Both the position numbers and the translations under genes were made by a program. Positions 13,431 through 25,200 of a DNA stretch of 64,000 nucleotides are shown here, piece after piece (position 1 is the first letter of the stretch; every line of letters begins with the position of its first letter). The notes under the pieces were generated by a model. It did not search any database and was not told the DNA's origin. It saw only the letters and a list, made by a program, of their open reading frames with translations. This stretch comes from Lytechinus variegatus (lineage: Eukaryota > Echinodermata > Echinoidea > Temnopleuroida > Toxopneustidae), in contig NC_054746.1 of assembly GCF_018143015.1 (NCBI RefSeq), positions 37,294,830 through 37,358,829 on the forward strand, given 5' to 3'.

Positions 13431-14515
13431 GAGGCCCAAGCACTGAATCATGACTTGCATTCATAATTTAAAACACATTGACAAACAAATTTGTACAAAC
13501 TTTGCTTTTTGTTTATTACAAAACAATCTCATATTTCGTACTGATATATAAGATTCATCAGTAGTCTTAATTCTCCCAAACTCTAATTCAAAACTGCTAA
13601 AATATTTGTGTCTTCTGGATGGTATGCAAATTACATGCACCAAATCAACATCAGGAGCAAAAACAACATCAACAATGTAAGGTAAAACAAAACATGTGAA
13701 TAGAAAAATCTCAGGAAAGAAAGCAAATGCTTGAATTCTACATCAAATCGTCGTCAAATTGAAGACATGACATTATAAAATAACAATAAGATTTCCTATC
13801 AACTATACATTTATCAACGGATAATCATAGGAAGAATAGTTAGTATTCAAATGGCTACTTATTACACAATCATCACAAATACACAAGAATAAAGACCAAA
13901 ACCCCAAATTATTCACAAATTGTAAACGATAACTAGAAGTCAATGATATTTTACCCAAATATTTTTAAAGTATTAAAAAAACTGGAAGATGTAAAGATCC
14001 TATATTTTTACAAACAGAAGGAGCGTTAAAGGGAGGGGGAGGGGCAGAAACCGATTATGGTATGTTTCTCCAAGTAAGAATAAAGTATAAGAATGTGAAA
14101 AAAAACGAAGTATGAAAAAATAAACTTTATGAAATATGAAATGATTATTGACGATGTAACTATACACAACACCTTTTTATTTTCTTTTCATGAAATAAAA
14201 TTTCATAATAATACAATCCCCCCGAATAAAAAAAATCCCGGGCATAGCCATGCTATTAAGAAAAATATTTACAAATATTTATTTCGATTATAACTTACAG
14301 TGTTCCAGATAATTTTTAACATATATACATTTTCTCTTTCGATTAATGACAAGAAGAAATCAGCATCCACATCAACACTAATTTGCATTTAATGTATAAG
14401 CCCAAGATATGTACTTAGATTCATTAGAATATAACTGACGCTTAACTTATTGGTAAACTTCAAAATAGAAACAATCGAAAATATCTTTGAAGATTTATAG
14501 TTTACATTATACATA

Positions 14516-14573
14516 TCACTCTTTCTTAGGCTGGTAGATCGCTCCATTATAATGTTTGTGACATCTCCTTCGC
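14516..14573 (-). CDS. terminal exon 4 of the disordered-protein gene
   Basis: The acceptor CTATGAACAG lies before 14573. The 58-nt reading completes the split Arg codon, adds RRRCHKHYNGAIYQPKKE and stops at TGA 14516-14518. Phase and total length agree with exons 1-3, but the exon is short, so it is the least certain of the four. Confidence 0.5.
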
Positions 14574-17500
14574 CTGTTCATAGAGAAAATATAATTTGGA
14601 GAAGAAAAGAAAGAGTTAACACAATGACATTGAGTAAGACAGTGAGCTTCACTTTCGAGGACCCCATCTCTTTACCATTAAAGTAGCCCTCTATCTCTGT
14701 TCAACGTTCTCTCCTCATTAGTGAGTTTTCGCATCGGGACGCAAGACGAGTTTAAGAACTCATTAAATGTGTTGAAAATGCTCGTCAAATGGCAATAGAC
14801 AGCTGGGATGTTTTTGTCGAAAATATTGGTGAACAGCCGTGAGCCCTAAGTTTCGGAGCTGACAAAAAATTGAAAATAATATGTGATGTTCGTCCAGAGT
14901 CCAGGGGAGCGTTTCATCAATATTTTCATCCGACAAGTTGTCAGATCTGACATCTTTCCATGATTTTGATTGGCTAAGAGGCACTGTTCCTATGGTAACT
15001 GTCGGATAAAATGGGACTTGTCGGATAAAACATCCGACAAGTCCTTTCATGAAACGCCCCCCTGGACGGAACTGATGTTTTCATTCACCAATAATACTTT
15101 CGACAGAAACTTCTTGGTTGCGTATTGTCATATTTTCTATGTTCTTGAAAGCGTTCTGCGTCACGGTGCGAAAGCTGTTTCATTGCAATATTTCAAATTG
15201 AATTAATGACGCACACTTTTAATGATATACATCTATCGATCAAGTAAGTTTCAATTAGTTGGTTAATCATCTATCCAGTCCTTATTTTCACATCTTTCCC
15301 CGAAAAGACATTATTGAGAAGTTAATTCTAAAGGAGAGCAAGTTTAGAGTGAAATTAGAAAAAAAATAGTTGCGTTTTAATTCATCCGATTCGGAATACC
15401 GTCAGATTTCACTCGCGGCCCCATAACTGGTCATTACTGTACACTGAAAACATGTTAAAACCACTTTAAAACTTTATCATCTTTTAAAAGAGCATAAATT
15501 AAGTACCTGCGTGGTGGACGAGGATTCAATCGCTGGACATGTTCCATGTTTGGTGGTTCAACCTGTCCCTGTTGCTCAGGAGGAGAGTGACCTGACCGAG
15601 GCCCTGGTCCATGATTGTTGACTGTATCAGGAGACACGAATTCTAATTACAATTATAGCTGCAAATACCTAAGCTTCTTTTAGTGCATTAGTTAAGCATG
15701 CAGGCGGCTAACAAAAATATCTTCTAGTAGTTTTTATCTTTGGGTAGTTTGGCAGTATATGGCAGTACAAGGGCAAATGGGCAATATATTTAATATTGAG
15801 AAGCTTTCGTAATTTTACCTCTTCAAAGCAAGAATTATTGATTTAATAAACATAGATGATACATTTTATGTGGGTATGAATTATACGAATAACATTGCAG
15901 AAAGCATGATGGAATGGCGCTTCGAAGTAAATAAAGTTGTATGAAGTCAAACAATGAAAATGGCAGTAACATTTATATGGAAATGGGATTTATATCTTTA
16001 TAACCACTTGAACCGTTTCTCCTACTTCTTCAGCTCTTTATCTGTAAGTTGATGAATGATATCGTTGTTGATTGCTTTCAAGAAACTTGTACATCAGCGC
16101 GATACGTACCTTGATGATCGGAGAGAGAGTGGCGTTCTCTAACAAGGGCCATCACCCTGGAGACATATCCTTCACGATTATCTACTCGATGGGCCTGCTG
16201 TCTTAGCTCTCTTACAATGTTGTCTCTGGTGCGCTCAATGTCGTTCCGCATGGTTCTGACTTCACCTGCCGGATGTGGTCTTTGAGCATGTTGCGGACGC
16301 CATTGCTGCTGCTGATGTCTCTGGTCTCCTTGCTCTGATTCATCAGGCCGACTTCTGCGTTGCATATGATATTGACTCAGGGTTCTGTGGATTTGTTCCA
16401 TGTCACTCAACTGGTGTACTCTATGTTCTGGACGACTTTGTGGGGCGGTCTGTTGTAACAACGTACGGGGCAACCCTGGGCACATAAGGTTAGGTCGACG
16501 TCCTGTAAGTCCGGTTGTTGGAGGATAAATTATCTGGTCACTGCGTGGACGTGCGGTCCGGTTGTTCTCTCTCTGCTCCAACTGATCTCGCCTGTGAGCA
16601 TGAGCTGACCGACCACTTTGTCCCGTCACAGACGGACCTCTTGGGGTTGTAGTTGGACGATTTATTATCCAGTCTCGCATTCGCTGTTCCTGACGATCTA
16701 CATCTAGACGTGCATGATCCATGACATGGTCTTGAGTGACGAGTATTCCTGCAGTCAGTGTCTGTTCCCCTTCACTTACGGTGTCTTCACCATCTTGGTC
16801 TGACTGCTGATGCCCCTGATGGTCACTGGATGAATTATGGTCAGGTGATGACTCTGTAGTGGAATGATTTGAACATGCTGCTGAAGACAAAGCAGTAGTT
16901 TCTTCGGATCTTTGTTTAACCTGTACAGATTTCTCATCTATCCCTGTGACTTGGTTCACACCCAATTCCTGCTCTTCAGAATTGGAATGCAATTCTTGTC
17001 CAGTTGTTGGTCCATTCTCATTTTCTTCCTGTGTAGATCTGCATGTAGTTTCCGCTTCTTCGGATGACGTCAGATTCTGTTAAAAAAGAAGAATACAAAG
17101 AAATCTTTTTCATACTTTTGGTTCTTTGAAAGTAACTAACTGTAAACCACTTGTTTATATCAATATATATTATAAAAAAAAGAAATACAAGCAAATCGAA
17201 TTATAAAATTAGACATAGACTAGAATCTTATATAGATCATTATTCAAATGATGCATTAATAATTTCTCTTTTAAAGAACAAAGAATGCGAAAGTATAAGA
17301 GATTGATTCCTTCTTGAACTAATTTTTAGAAGAATATTATTCTCTGACATTAACTTGTCACAAGTTAATGTGTCTAAACTTTTATAGAATTATTACCCGT
17401 ATTTAGATCTTATCTATGATAATTTAAATTGGGAAAATCTTACCGTGTGCCCACTTTTCTTAACATCAGATTCAGATCTTGGCCTACACTCAGCATGCTC

Positions 17501-17941
17501 AATAGACCTATCAACGTTACCATCTTCAATCGACTGACTTTGCACATGTTCATCATGTCCGCGATAAAGATTGCTGTTACCACCTTGGACATCTGAGTTT
17601 ACCCCTGATTTGAGAACATTTGTCCTGTTCCTTGACCCGTCATCGTCTGCAAGGATAGAATTAAAGACGAACTCCTTTCCAACCTCTGGCTCGGCGTCAG
17701 TGACTGCATGGACGGATCGTATTCGTGATAGGAATCTTCTTCTAGGATCACGACCGTTTCGACGTTTCCTCGTCGATGCCGATATCAGCCAATCATAAGG
17801 GTATTCAGCTTCCTCGTGAAGTCTAGAGCTCTGCCATGTGGTCCTTTCAAACTGCTCAATCACTCTTTCTTCGTTTTTCCTCGGGTAATACTTTCCTTGT
17901 TGTTTGAAGAAAGGCCCCAAGCAGCATAAGATTGGTACCAT
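14516..17941 (-). CDS. uncharacterised disordered protein, 4 exons, 545 aa
   Basis: Four exons join in frame: 17941-17444, 17076-16110, 15621-15507, 14573-14516. All have GT/AG junctions, and the total is 1638 nt, exactly 546 codons with TGA. I do not recognise the family. The start MVPILCCLGPFF has a hydrophobic run with a Cys pair that could be lipidated. Residues 20-75 look most ordered (ERVIEQFERTTWQSSRLHEE, then YPYDWLI, then a basic RKRRNGRDPRRR stretch). The rest is low-complexity Gln/Arg/Ser/Asp. A possible helical piece lies near 440-480 (RTMRNDIERTRDNIVRELRQ). The C-terminus carries RRRRRCHKHYNG. There is no membrane segment. The basic tail suggests nucleic-acid or nuclear localisation, but that is only a guess. 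AATAAA (minus) at 14278-14283 lies about 235 nt past the stop. Alternative first exons cannot be excluded. Confidence 0.7.
14900..15066. mobile_element. 167-bp MITE
   Basis: TCCAGGGGAGCGTTTCAT at the left and its near-perfect inverse (ATGAAACGCCCCCCTGGA) at the right form terminal repeats. The subterminal CCGACAAGT also recurs inverted. It lies in the last intron of the disordered-protein gene. Confidence 0.75.
15507..15621 (-). CDS. exon 3 of the disordered-protein gene
   Basis: The acceptor GATACAG lies before 15621 and the donor CGCAG|GTACTT at 15506. At 115 nt, phase 1 to phase 2, it codes a Pro/Gly-rich stretch (NNHGPGPRSGHSPPEQQGQ). Confidence 0.65.
16110..17076 (-). CDS. exon 2 of the disordered-protein gene
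   Basis: The acceptor is TTTTTTAACAG|AATCTG at 17077/17076, entering in phase 0. The donor is CAAG|GTACGT at 16109, leaving in phase 1. At 967 nt it holds most of the Gln/Arg/Ser-rich middle. The frame is open well upstream of any internal ATG, which is what an internal exon predicts. Confidence 0.7.
17444..17941 (-). CDS. exon 1 of the disordered-protein gene
   Basis: Codes residues 1-166 from ATG 17941. The donor is ACG|GTAAGA with the first intron base at 17443, phase 0. It carries the CC-containing N-terminus and the basic block. Confidence 0.7.
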
Positions 17942-18263
17942 GTTGACAGTAGTTAAATTTTGACACTCAAGGCAGATATATCTAAATTTACCAACTTTTG
18001 GAAGATTTTCGTGCAGCTTAGCATAAATTCAGTATCGATGCCCCATCCAAAAATTTAGCTCAAATGTATTTCGCACCCGCCCTACTTTTATTTTCAACGC
18101 AACGCGCATAAAAAAATAATGAATGTAGCTCATGCGCATGGCGCCTGGATCGAGACGCCACGAGACACGTGCGCTACTATTGCTATCATCAGTGACGTAA
18201 GAATAGAGTTTTAAAGAAAATTGTTTCACTTTGACATAATTGCCGAAGACATGGCACTTTAGG

Positions 18264-19104
18264 CCCCCGTTTCACAGAGGGGAGACCTTTGAAGGACCTT
18301 TCAAAGACCAAAAATGGGCAAACAGCAGTCTCCAAGATCACTGAAATTTGTCATCTCTGTGGAATGGCTCAGAAAGACCTATCAAAGAACAATGAAAAAC
18401 TGATGGATATTTCTTGTCTTACTGGTCATAGGGGGTGTTGCAAGAAAGTATTTGCGATCAATTGCAAATATTATGTTGCAATTTTACAACTGATGGCTCC
18501 ACGTTAGCTGTAGCAAATCAGATTAAATTTCTTGTTTCAAGAAGCAGATTAGCTGTCAATCACTAATTTGCAATTAACTGCAAGACACATATGACTGATG
18601 TATGTAGGGACCAAAAATAGACTTGCAATTGATCGCAAGTTTCTTGCAACACCCCATTAGACTTTTCCTACAGAGATTCTTTCAATTGTCTTTCAGAGAT
18701 CTTTTATGCAACAGGTGATCTTTCAGAATTCTTTCTATGGACTTTGCCTGGTCTTTGAATGATCTTTCAATGATCTCTCATGAGTCTTACAGTGATCTCC
18801 GCTAAAATCTTGAAAGACTGCCGAAAGATCATGGAAAGACTAATAAGAACTGTGAAAGTTCATTGGAAGACCACTGAAAGAATGCTAAAAAACCATCAAA
18901 AGACAGTTTTCCTGTAAGACCGCTGAAAGACTGTTTGAACCGTTTTAAAAAGTTTTGGGACCCACGAAGACCACTGAAAGATCCATCACGAATCGTGAAA
19001 GACCGCTGAGATATTTGAAAGTTCGTTGAAAGACCCTTGAAAGATCAAGCAAGTTTTATGGTCTTACATCAGTCTTTCAGAAGTCTTGCTCTGTGAAATG
19101 GGGG
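18264..19104. mobile_element. 841-bp inverted-repeat element of iterated GAAAGAC motifs
   Basis: The ends CCCCCGTTTCACAGAG and CTCTGTGAAATGGGGG are inverse with one mismatch. The interior is dominated by GAAAGAC/GTCTTTC variants in both orientations. A second element at 18432-18655 is inserted in it. The interior is not coding. Confidence 0.75.
18432..18655. mobile_element. nested MITE, GTTGCAAGAAA family
   Basis: GGGGTGTTGCAAGAAA and TTTCTTGCAACACCCC are perfect inverted ends, followed inward by GCGATCAATTGCAA and its inverse. It interrupts the element at 18264-19104, so it is younger. Flanks CATAG and ATTAG match only partly as a target duplication. Confidence 0.8.
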
Positions 19105-19281
19105 TTTTAAGCATTAGATAACAGATATACTCCGTGTCTTTTCACACTCTGACTACACCCAAAACATGCACTCATGCAGGCTCCGTGGAGCAATGTGCTC
19201 TCGGAATCTGGAAGCTTGGATTCGATCGAGGGATTTGAAACCAAAATGGCGCCATGCCTATAGGTCACAACCCCCAAAATT

Positions 19282-19881
19282 AGCCTGCTTGGCGACCGGG
19301 CGGCGAGTTTTCAGCCAGTATCGCCCGGGCACCTAGCGACGGCCATCCGGGCACCACTGGTTTTGTGGGCATCGTTCCGTCGCCGGCCGGGCGCCGTTCA
19401 AGATTTAGCACGGAATTAAAATTCTGGCGGCGCCTGCTCACTTTTTCCGCGCCGCCCTAAAATACAGTCGGTTTCCGGGTGGTCACCGTCCGGGCGCCGA
19501 CGTAATCGAGCGATCGCCGTCGAATGATTTAGGTCAAAATTTGAACTCGTTGGATTAAAAGCTGTCGAGTGGTCATTGGCCGGTCGCCGGATGCTGGCCG
19601 CTCATAGATCGGTCGATGATCTGGCGGTGATTTCAGTATCGGCCGGGCGACTTAAATAGGCCTGTGGCCGGTGGGAGACCGCCGACCGGGAATCGGAGAG
19701 TTGTCAGCCGATCACTGCTCGGACGTCAAACAGAAGAGTTCCCCGATTTGGCATTGAGAAATGGGTAATCGACAGGGCACCGTTCGGCCGCCGATAAGTA
19801 TTTTTACATCCTGCTCGACTTCTATAAAAAAAAAAAAAAAAAAACACGTTGGGCTATATGCCTGCAGCGCCTGAGCAGGCT
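19282..19881. mobile_element. GC-rich inverted-repeat element
   Basis: A 600-bp GC island in AT-rich surroundings. AGCCTGCTTGGCG at the left pairs with the inverse of CGCCTGAGCAGGCT at the right. The interior repeats GGTCGCCGG, CGGCCGGGCG and similar words in both orientations and includes an A run near 19826-19844. I see no gene, and the repeats argue against a promoter CpG island. Confidence 0.5.
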
Positions 19882-20039
19882 TCTAATCGGTTGGTCGCCG
19901 CTCTGAGTTGACTGTAGCATAAAAATGAACTTAATTGGCTTCATGTTTCTGACTGAGAATACATTATCGAATACTTGTTCAAACTTGTGAATTTCTGTCT
20001 ACCACATTTCCTTCTTACATTTCTTCACTATTTCAGTAA

Positions 20040-20290
20040 CAAGGTTAACAAACTCTCTTTGTTATACATCTGTTCCTTTTGTCATTCCTAAATCCAGAAA
20101 ACAGACCGGCTTCATTTTTTTTCAATCTCTTGCCCCCGTCTTTGGAACAAACTCCATCTATATCTCTCCGAAACATCATTCTCTTGACCTCATCAAAAAC
20201 ATCTTAAAACACACCTTAACAATAACTATAAACATTAACTTGCCTTATGCCATAAACAATACTTTTTCCTCTTGAAAAGGCGCTGTACGA
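20040..20290 (+). mobile_element. 3' remnant of a non-LTR retrotransposon (LINE)
   Basis: The plus frame reads VPFVIPKSRKQTGFIFFQSL and then LDLIKNILKHTL, resembling the C-terminal end of jockey/CR1/RTE-type reverse transcriptase proteins, whose usual form is VP..r...g..sF...ap.lWN.LP....s...Fk..LK..L. WNKL appears in the neighbouring frame, so the piece is frameshifted. The usual short tail (GGCGCTGTACG then AT-rich) follows. It is a degraded, dead fragment. Confidence 0.4.
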
Positions 20291-21189
20291 ATCCAATTAA
20301 TATTTATTATCACAAACTTTCAATCCATTTCATGCTTTTCGCATATCATTTACGATTGCTTTATGAAAATTAAGTTAAATCAATTTTTTTCTTTAAATAA
20401 TTACACACACACTGTTACACTTTAATTCTGATTTTGATATTTTTATTATCAGCCCTTTCTTAGCCCCGACACATTTTTTTCTCTCAAATTCCCAATGCCT
20501 GAATGGTTAACAGTTTTAAGAAGTTTCCTTCTTTTAACTAAAAAAAACATGCTTATTGAGTCATTCATCAGAGCAATATACCATTATTTTGTATGCCATA
20601 GATGTGGTTTCGTGTTGAAACCGAAAAGCTGATATGATAGCAATTCTGTTTGGAATGTTAACTACCATGGCAACAGTGAAAATTCGGCATCCCGATTGGG
20701 TCGTCCAATTAAAGTTGACTTTCCAGCAAGAGCTAGAAACATAGCAACTTTTTATGAAATGGGACCCTGGGGGCACAATTTTTTTTACACCAAGTACCCA
20801 CAAGTCTTCATTCCCTGATAGTATCGGTCAGCCAGTGCCTATCCAACAAACATAAACCAATATTTATCAAAATTTGTCATGCTGATAATTTAGTCAGTGC
20901 TGACAACCTTCCTGAATCGCTCCCATAGGCCTGTTGCATAGAAGAATAATTTTGTTTGCCAGAATATTTGTTTATTTGCCAGAGTTTTCTTATGGATTTT
21001 TTTTGGGCAAAAGGCCACAGGTAACAGCATATAGGGTCTGCTGAAAGTTGATATGCTCAATCGTAATTATACAACATAATGAATGTTATAACGAATTATA
21101 ATAGGAGTTATCAATAAATTCATGAAATATTTATATAGGATACAAAGTCATGACAAAGATATTGTGTAACAGATATTTTAGGCTTGATA

Positions 21190-21470
21190 TTTGTTGCGAG
21201 GGACGTATTATATTCTCAACAACTACAAAGATGCCTTCTGGAACGCAGAGAATCACATTGTCCAAACAAAGCCCTTCATGACAAAGCAGTCTTTGTCGAA
21301 AATCAGTGAATCAAAATAGCGGTGCCGTCTTGGACTCTGCATGGACAAACCAAATATTTGTATTTTTTCTTCCAGTCCTTATATTGGGACTATCTGCTTA
21401 ACCGGTCCATCAACTTTTGACAAAACCTTTGAACTATCTATTGTGATTTTAGGCCTATTATTAGCTACTT
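21190..21470. repeat. diverged copy of the 53-kb inverted-repeat element
   Basis: Shares the stretches GCCTTCTGGAA, AAGCCC-TCATGACAAAGCAG (TAATGACAAAGCAG in the other copy), TCTTTGTC and CCATCAACTTTTGAC with 53080-53520. It lacks the MITE nested in that copy, so it preserves the empty site. Confidence 0.55.
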
Positions 21471-21990
21471 TTCTAACAGAAGAATATTCAAATTCGTTTG
21501 CTTAAGATACATGTCATATCGTTACATCGTATAATATTTAAGATAAAAACAATCGAAATTCGTTTATGTAGAGGAATGCAAAAAAATAAATTGACACGCA
21601 TACATATATTTAGACGAAGAAGCTTAGCAAATATGAATGCAAGTAAAAAGAACAGAAAGGGCAATGCGGTCGATAATTTATAATACAAATTCAGCTATGC
21701 TAAGCTATTTGTACTGATATATTTACTATATACTTTTTTTATACACATGCTTTATGTCTATACCTACTTGATGATATCACACAAATTCACAAGCTTGCAT
21801 GCTGGCTGTATATTCAAATATAAAATTGAAAATATTGTAAAGAATGCATGTCAAGATCACATTACAAGCATTTCTAAAAAAAGAACCACCTGATAGCTTC
21901 TTTACAAGATTAAATAATATCAATGACTTCTCCATAATACATTCATTGGTTTTCATATCTGTATATAGTCTATCTACGTTTATAATGACT

Positions 21991-22275
21991 TCACAAATCG
22001 GTAGGTTGAGCTGTGGATGACACGCCACGTCCATGGTGAGGATGATGACGAAATGCCTTGGTAAGACGACGACCTACCTTACCAATACGTGACTCATGAG
22101 GAGGAGGAGGGGGAGTCTCCCCTTCATTACCATCTTCCGGTATGGGCGTGGTCAGTCTACCACATAGCAGACCAAGAAGTTGAATGATGAAGCCACAGAG
22201 TTCGAAGACAGTGATGAGAGACATCCCAGCAAAGAAACCCATTAGACCTCCGATACCTCCAAGGAGGCTACCAAA
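21991..22275 (-). CDS. DEG/ENaC exon 9: TM2, pore filter and tail
   Basis: The acceptor CGCCTTCACAG lies before 22275 and the stop TGA is at 21991-21993. It codes residues 586-679: GGIGGLMGFFAGMSLITVFE with the GxS filter, then a basic, Pro-rich cytosolic tail. No clear poly(A) signal was seen close by. Confidence 0.92.
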   Translation of the reverse strand, partial: FGSLLGGIGGLMGFFAGMSLITVFELCGFIIQLLGLLCGRLTTPIPEDGNEGETPPPPPHESRIGKVGRRLTKAFRHHPHHGRGVSSTAQPTDL

Positions 22276-25200
22276 CTGTGAAGGCGAGAAGGTGATATTC
22301 ATGTAAATATAATAGTCGTCCAATGGACTGTGAAACGGCCGGGCATATTCAACCAGTTTGGTCTTGGTCCTGGATTTTTTTCTCATCTGAGTTAGAGACG
22401 AAAGAAACGTCATAGCACTGTCGATGATGTCGATGAATAATCATCGACATCATTCTTATTGGTAATGGTAGCAGAAGAACGCTATCTACCTGAACGGTCC
22501 CTCTGTTTGCATACGAGGGAACATAAACACGATCAATCTTCAGGTTTTTCATAACATTATTCAGACAAAATATGATGCACTGCATGTCCATTATTCAGCT
22601 TGTATTTAAGCATGATCGCATGGATTTTATCATCGTTCTAAATTCCACTTTATTTATAAAGCTTCTATCCAAAATAAAAGCTTCTTTGGGCCTATAACAT
22701 TGATAGTACACGTCTGCCGCCAACAGGAAAGGTGTATTTCCTGCCAGCAACTCAGACTAGGAGTACCCAGGTTCAGACGTGAAACTTTATATCAGCGTAA
22801 ATGTTATAGACATGATAGATTTCATTTTTAGCCAAGTTAGTTATATGGTATTTTTTATAGTGACCCTGATAACGCACGTCAAACAAATCTTGCTTTATGT
22901 TCATTATTCCTGACTTCATTATTTTTTCACCAAAAATATCAATGTCATCCGAACCATGCGTTCGAAGAAAAAAATCACATAGCACAACTTAATTAACTTT
23001 ATTTTTTCAAATCATGAAGCATTAATAAGAGTTATCAAAACTTATAGGCCTACTTCTCTAAAAAGAAAATTAACGGAAATAATATCAGTGATCATGAATT
23101 TTGTCACGAAACATCACTTTCATTAAAAACTAACAATTAAAAAATGCAATGCAAAATAATTCTTACCGTGTATTTGGGCATTTGTATGTACGATTCGTAA
23201 TTAAGTTTTTCATAGAAGATTTCTACGCGAACCAAATTTTTCCTGTATGAAAAATACAATATGATAGGATTGCAGCGAGAGTTGTGCATACATTATCTAT
23301 CTTATCATGATTTTTAAAACATAGAACACACACCCACATACCTACACACACACCCTCACACACACACACACATCCTCCTAGATATACATTCTAAAAAAAC
23401 AAATAGTAAAATGACTACACTGATCATTATAATAAGCTCAGCGCATCAGTGTGTTATGTGTAAGGTAGTTTAGTCAAGTCAAGTAGTCAGGTAGTCGAGT
23501 CAATTGTGACTAGAAAAAAGGTCAAATATAGCTAAAACGATGGTTGAAACTACATGACTGGATCTTTAACATAGCCATTTTAACGTTTTAGGAGTATCAT
23601 GTATATTGTGTGGAGATCAGAAAGTTTCAACGAAATGTATGCACCAACGCAACGTCGCGACACGTCGATGTTTACGAGAATAATATTATTAAGGGCATAA
23701 ACCAACAAAAAATATCTTTTGATCAATGTATCAAGATAAAACAATAAGAAAGATAAAAAAAAATCATCACTCAAGCTAAGCAAACCTTATAAGAAGAGCC
23801 ATATACGAATACATTTTTAGGATAATCATTTTCGAATTTATGTTTAAAGAAGATGAGTGTTACCTTCTAAACGATGCGTCCACTGTCATATTCCCTGCCT
23901 TTCTGTTTCGCTTATTAATCTTCTTCGTTAGATACGCCTTTGTTCAAATGAAAATATGATAAAACACGAATCGAGTGCTTTAGAATTTTACCAAAGAACT
24001 TCGAACCGTTATTAATTACATACGAATTCGTGAACTTAATTCATCAATTCGCCAAACTACACATACTTATGCTGAATCATTTCATATTTCGAAAGAAACA
24101 TAAAAATCGGGTCATTTGATTCATGCTGACATTGACACCTGCATGCCTTCATTAAAAAAATACGAATTCATATAGCAATGTTGTTGTCTGAATGAAATCA
24201 ATAATGAAAAGTAAAATTTCGTTCATTTTGATATTCAACAAATGCCACACATCGCGCACGTAATTATTAAGATAAAGAACATAAAAAAAAATAATCTCAT
24301 GAATATCTTATTCTTAAACGTAAGCTAAGTAAATCATTGATTCTATAACCCTGAGCATATAGAACAATCAAATCTTATGGAGTCAGCAACATATTGTTGT
24401 CAGTTTTTATTCTTGAACATAACATCAAGCTGATGGCATTGTGTCTTGATTCAATATTGATACTTTCAAAATAGACGAAAGTTCTCTCTACTTGCTTCGT
24501 TGTATTATTATTCATTGGATAATATTTAACATTTATAAGGGTTACTTATTTTTCCATAAAAACTATATCGAGTTAAGTTTATTTCAATTTCTATAGCTGC
24601 ACCAGGTTGGACAGCTTGAGTGTGGAATTGACCAACTAAATGACCAAGATACACAGGCCACCCTTCCTGAACACATCCTACATGTCCTTAGACCAAAACC
24701 AATCACAATGCAGAATACATTATAAAACTCAATTATGATATAAAATTATAAGATGCCAATAAATGAAGAATAAAATGGAGAACGTTTTAAAACAAAACAC
24801 AAATATATATATATTTTCTCATGTACCAACTAGTGAAAAACACGTAACGGGAAAGTTACATTTCAGCAATAACTTTGCAACAGGAACTTACATCGGCCCT
24901 CTCTGTTGGCCATTTTGAAAATGATGCGAATCTCTCGTAGTCGATCTCACTGTGGAATAAATAACAGTAAGATTGACAATCAGTTTATATCAAAATACAC
25001 ATCATAATAACAAGGGAGTTTTGTAATGATATTTTCTTTAGATTATGGTAATAAAAAAAAAGAATAAGAAATACATACATAAATAGATAAAAAATTATTT
25101 TCTTTATTTATTTTCATCTTGATTTTTAGGACATTAAAAAGCTTTATATAGCCATAGGGAATAAGGATTCTTTTACAATGACGGAATACCATCGTAATTC

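Larger units (their letters stand above)
19882..21990. other. no host gene seen
   Basis: Between the GC-rich element and the channel's last exon. It holds the LINE tail and a diverged transposon copy. The channel's 3' UTR must begin at its right end. Confidence 0.5.

Noticed and set aside
19282-19881. CpG-island promoter
   Set aside because: Inverted ends and iterated motifs mark it as a repeat, and no exon follows on either strand.
22349-22591. possible alternative channel exon (KNLKIDRVYVPSY)
   Set aside because: No acceptor and donor in a usable phase, and the nine-exon model is already complete.
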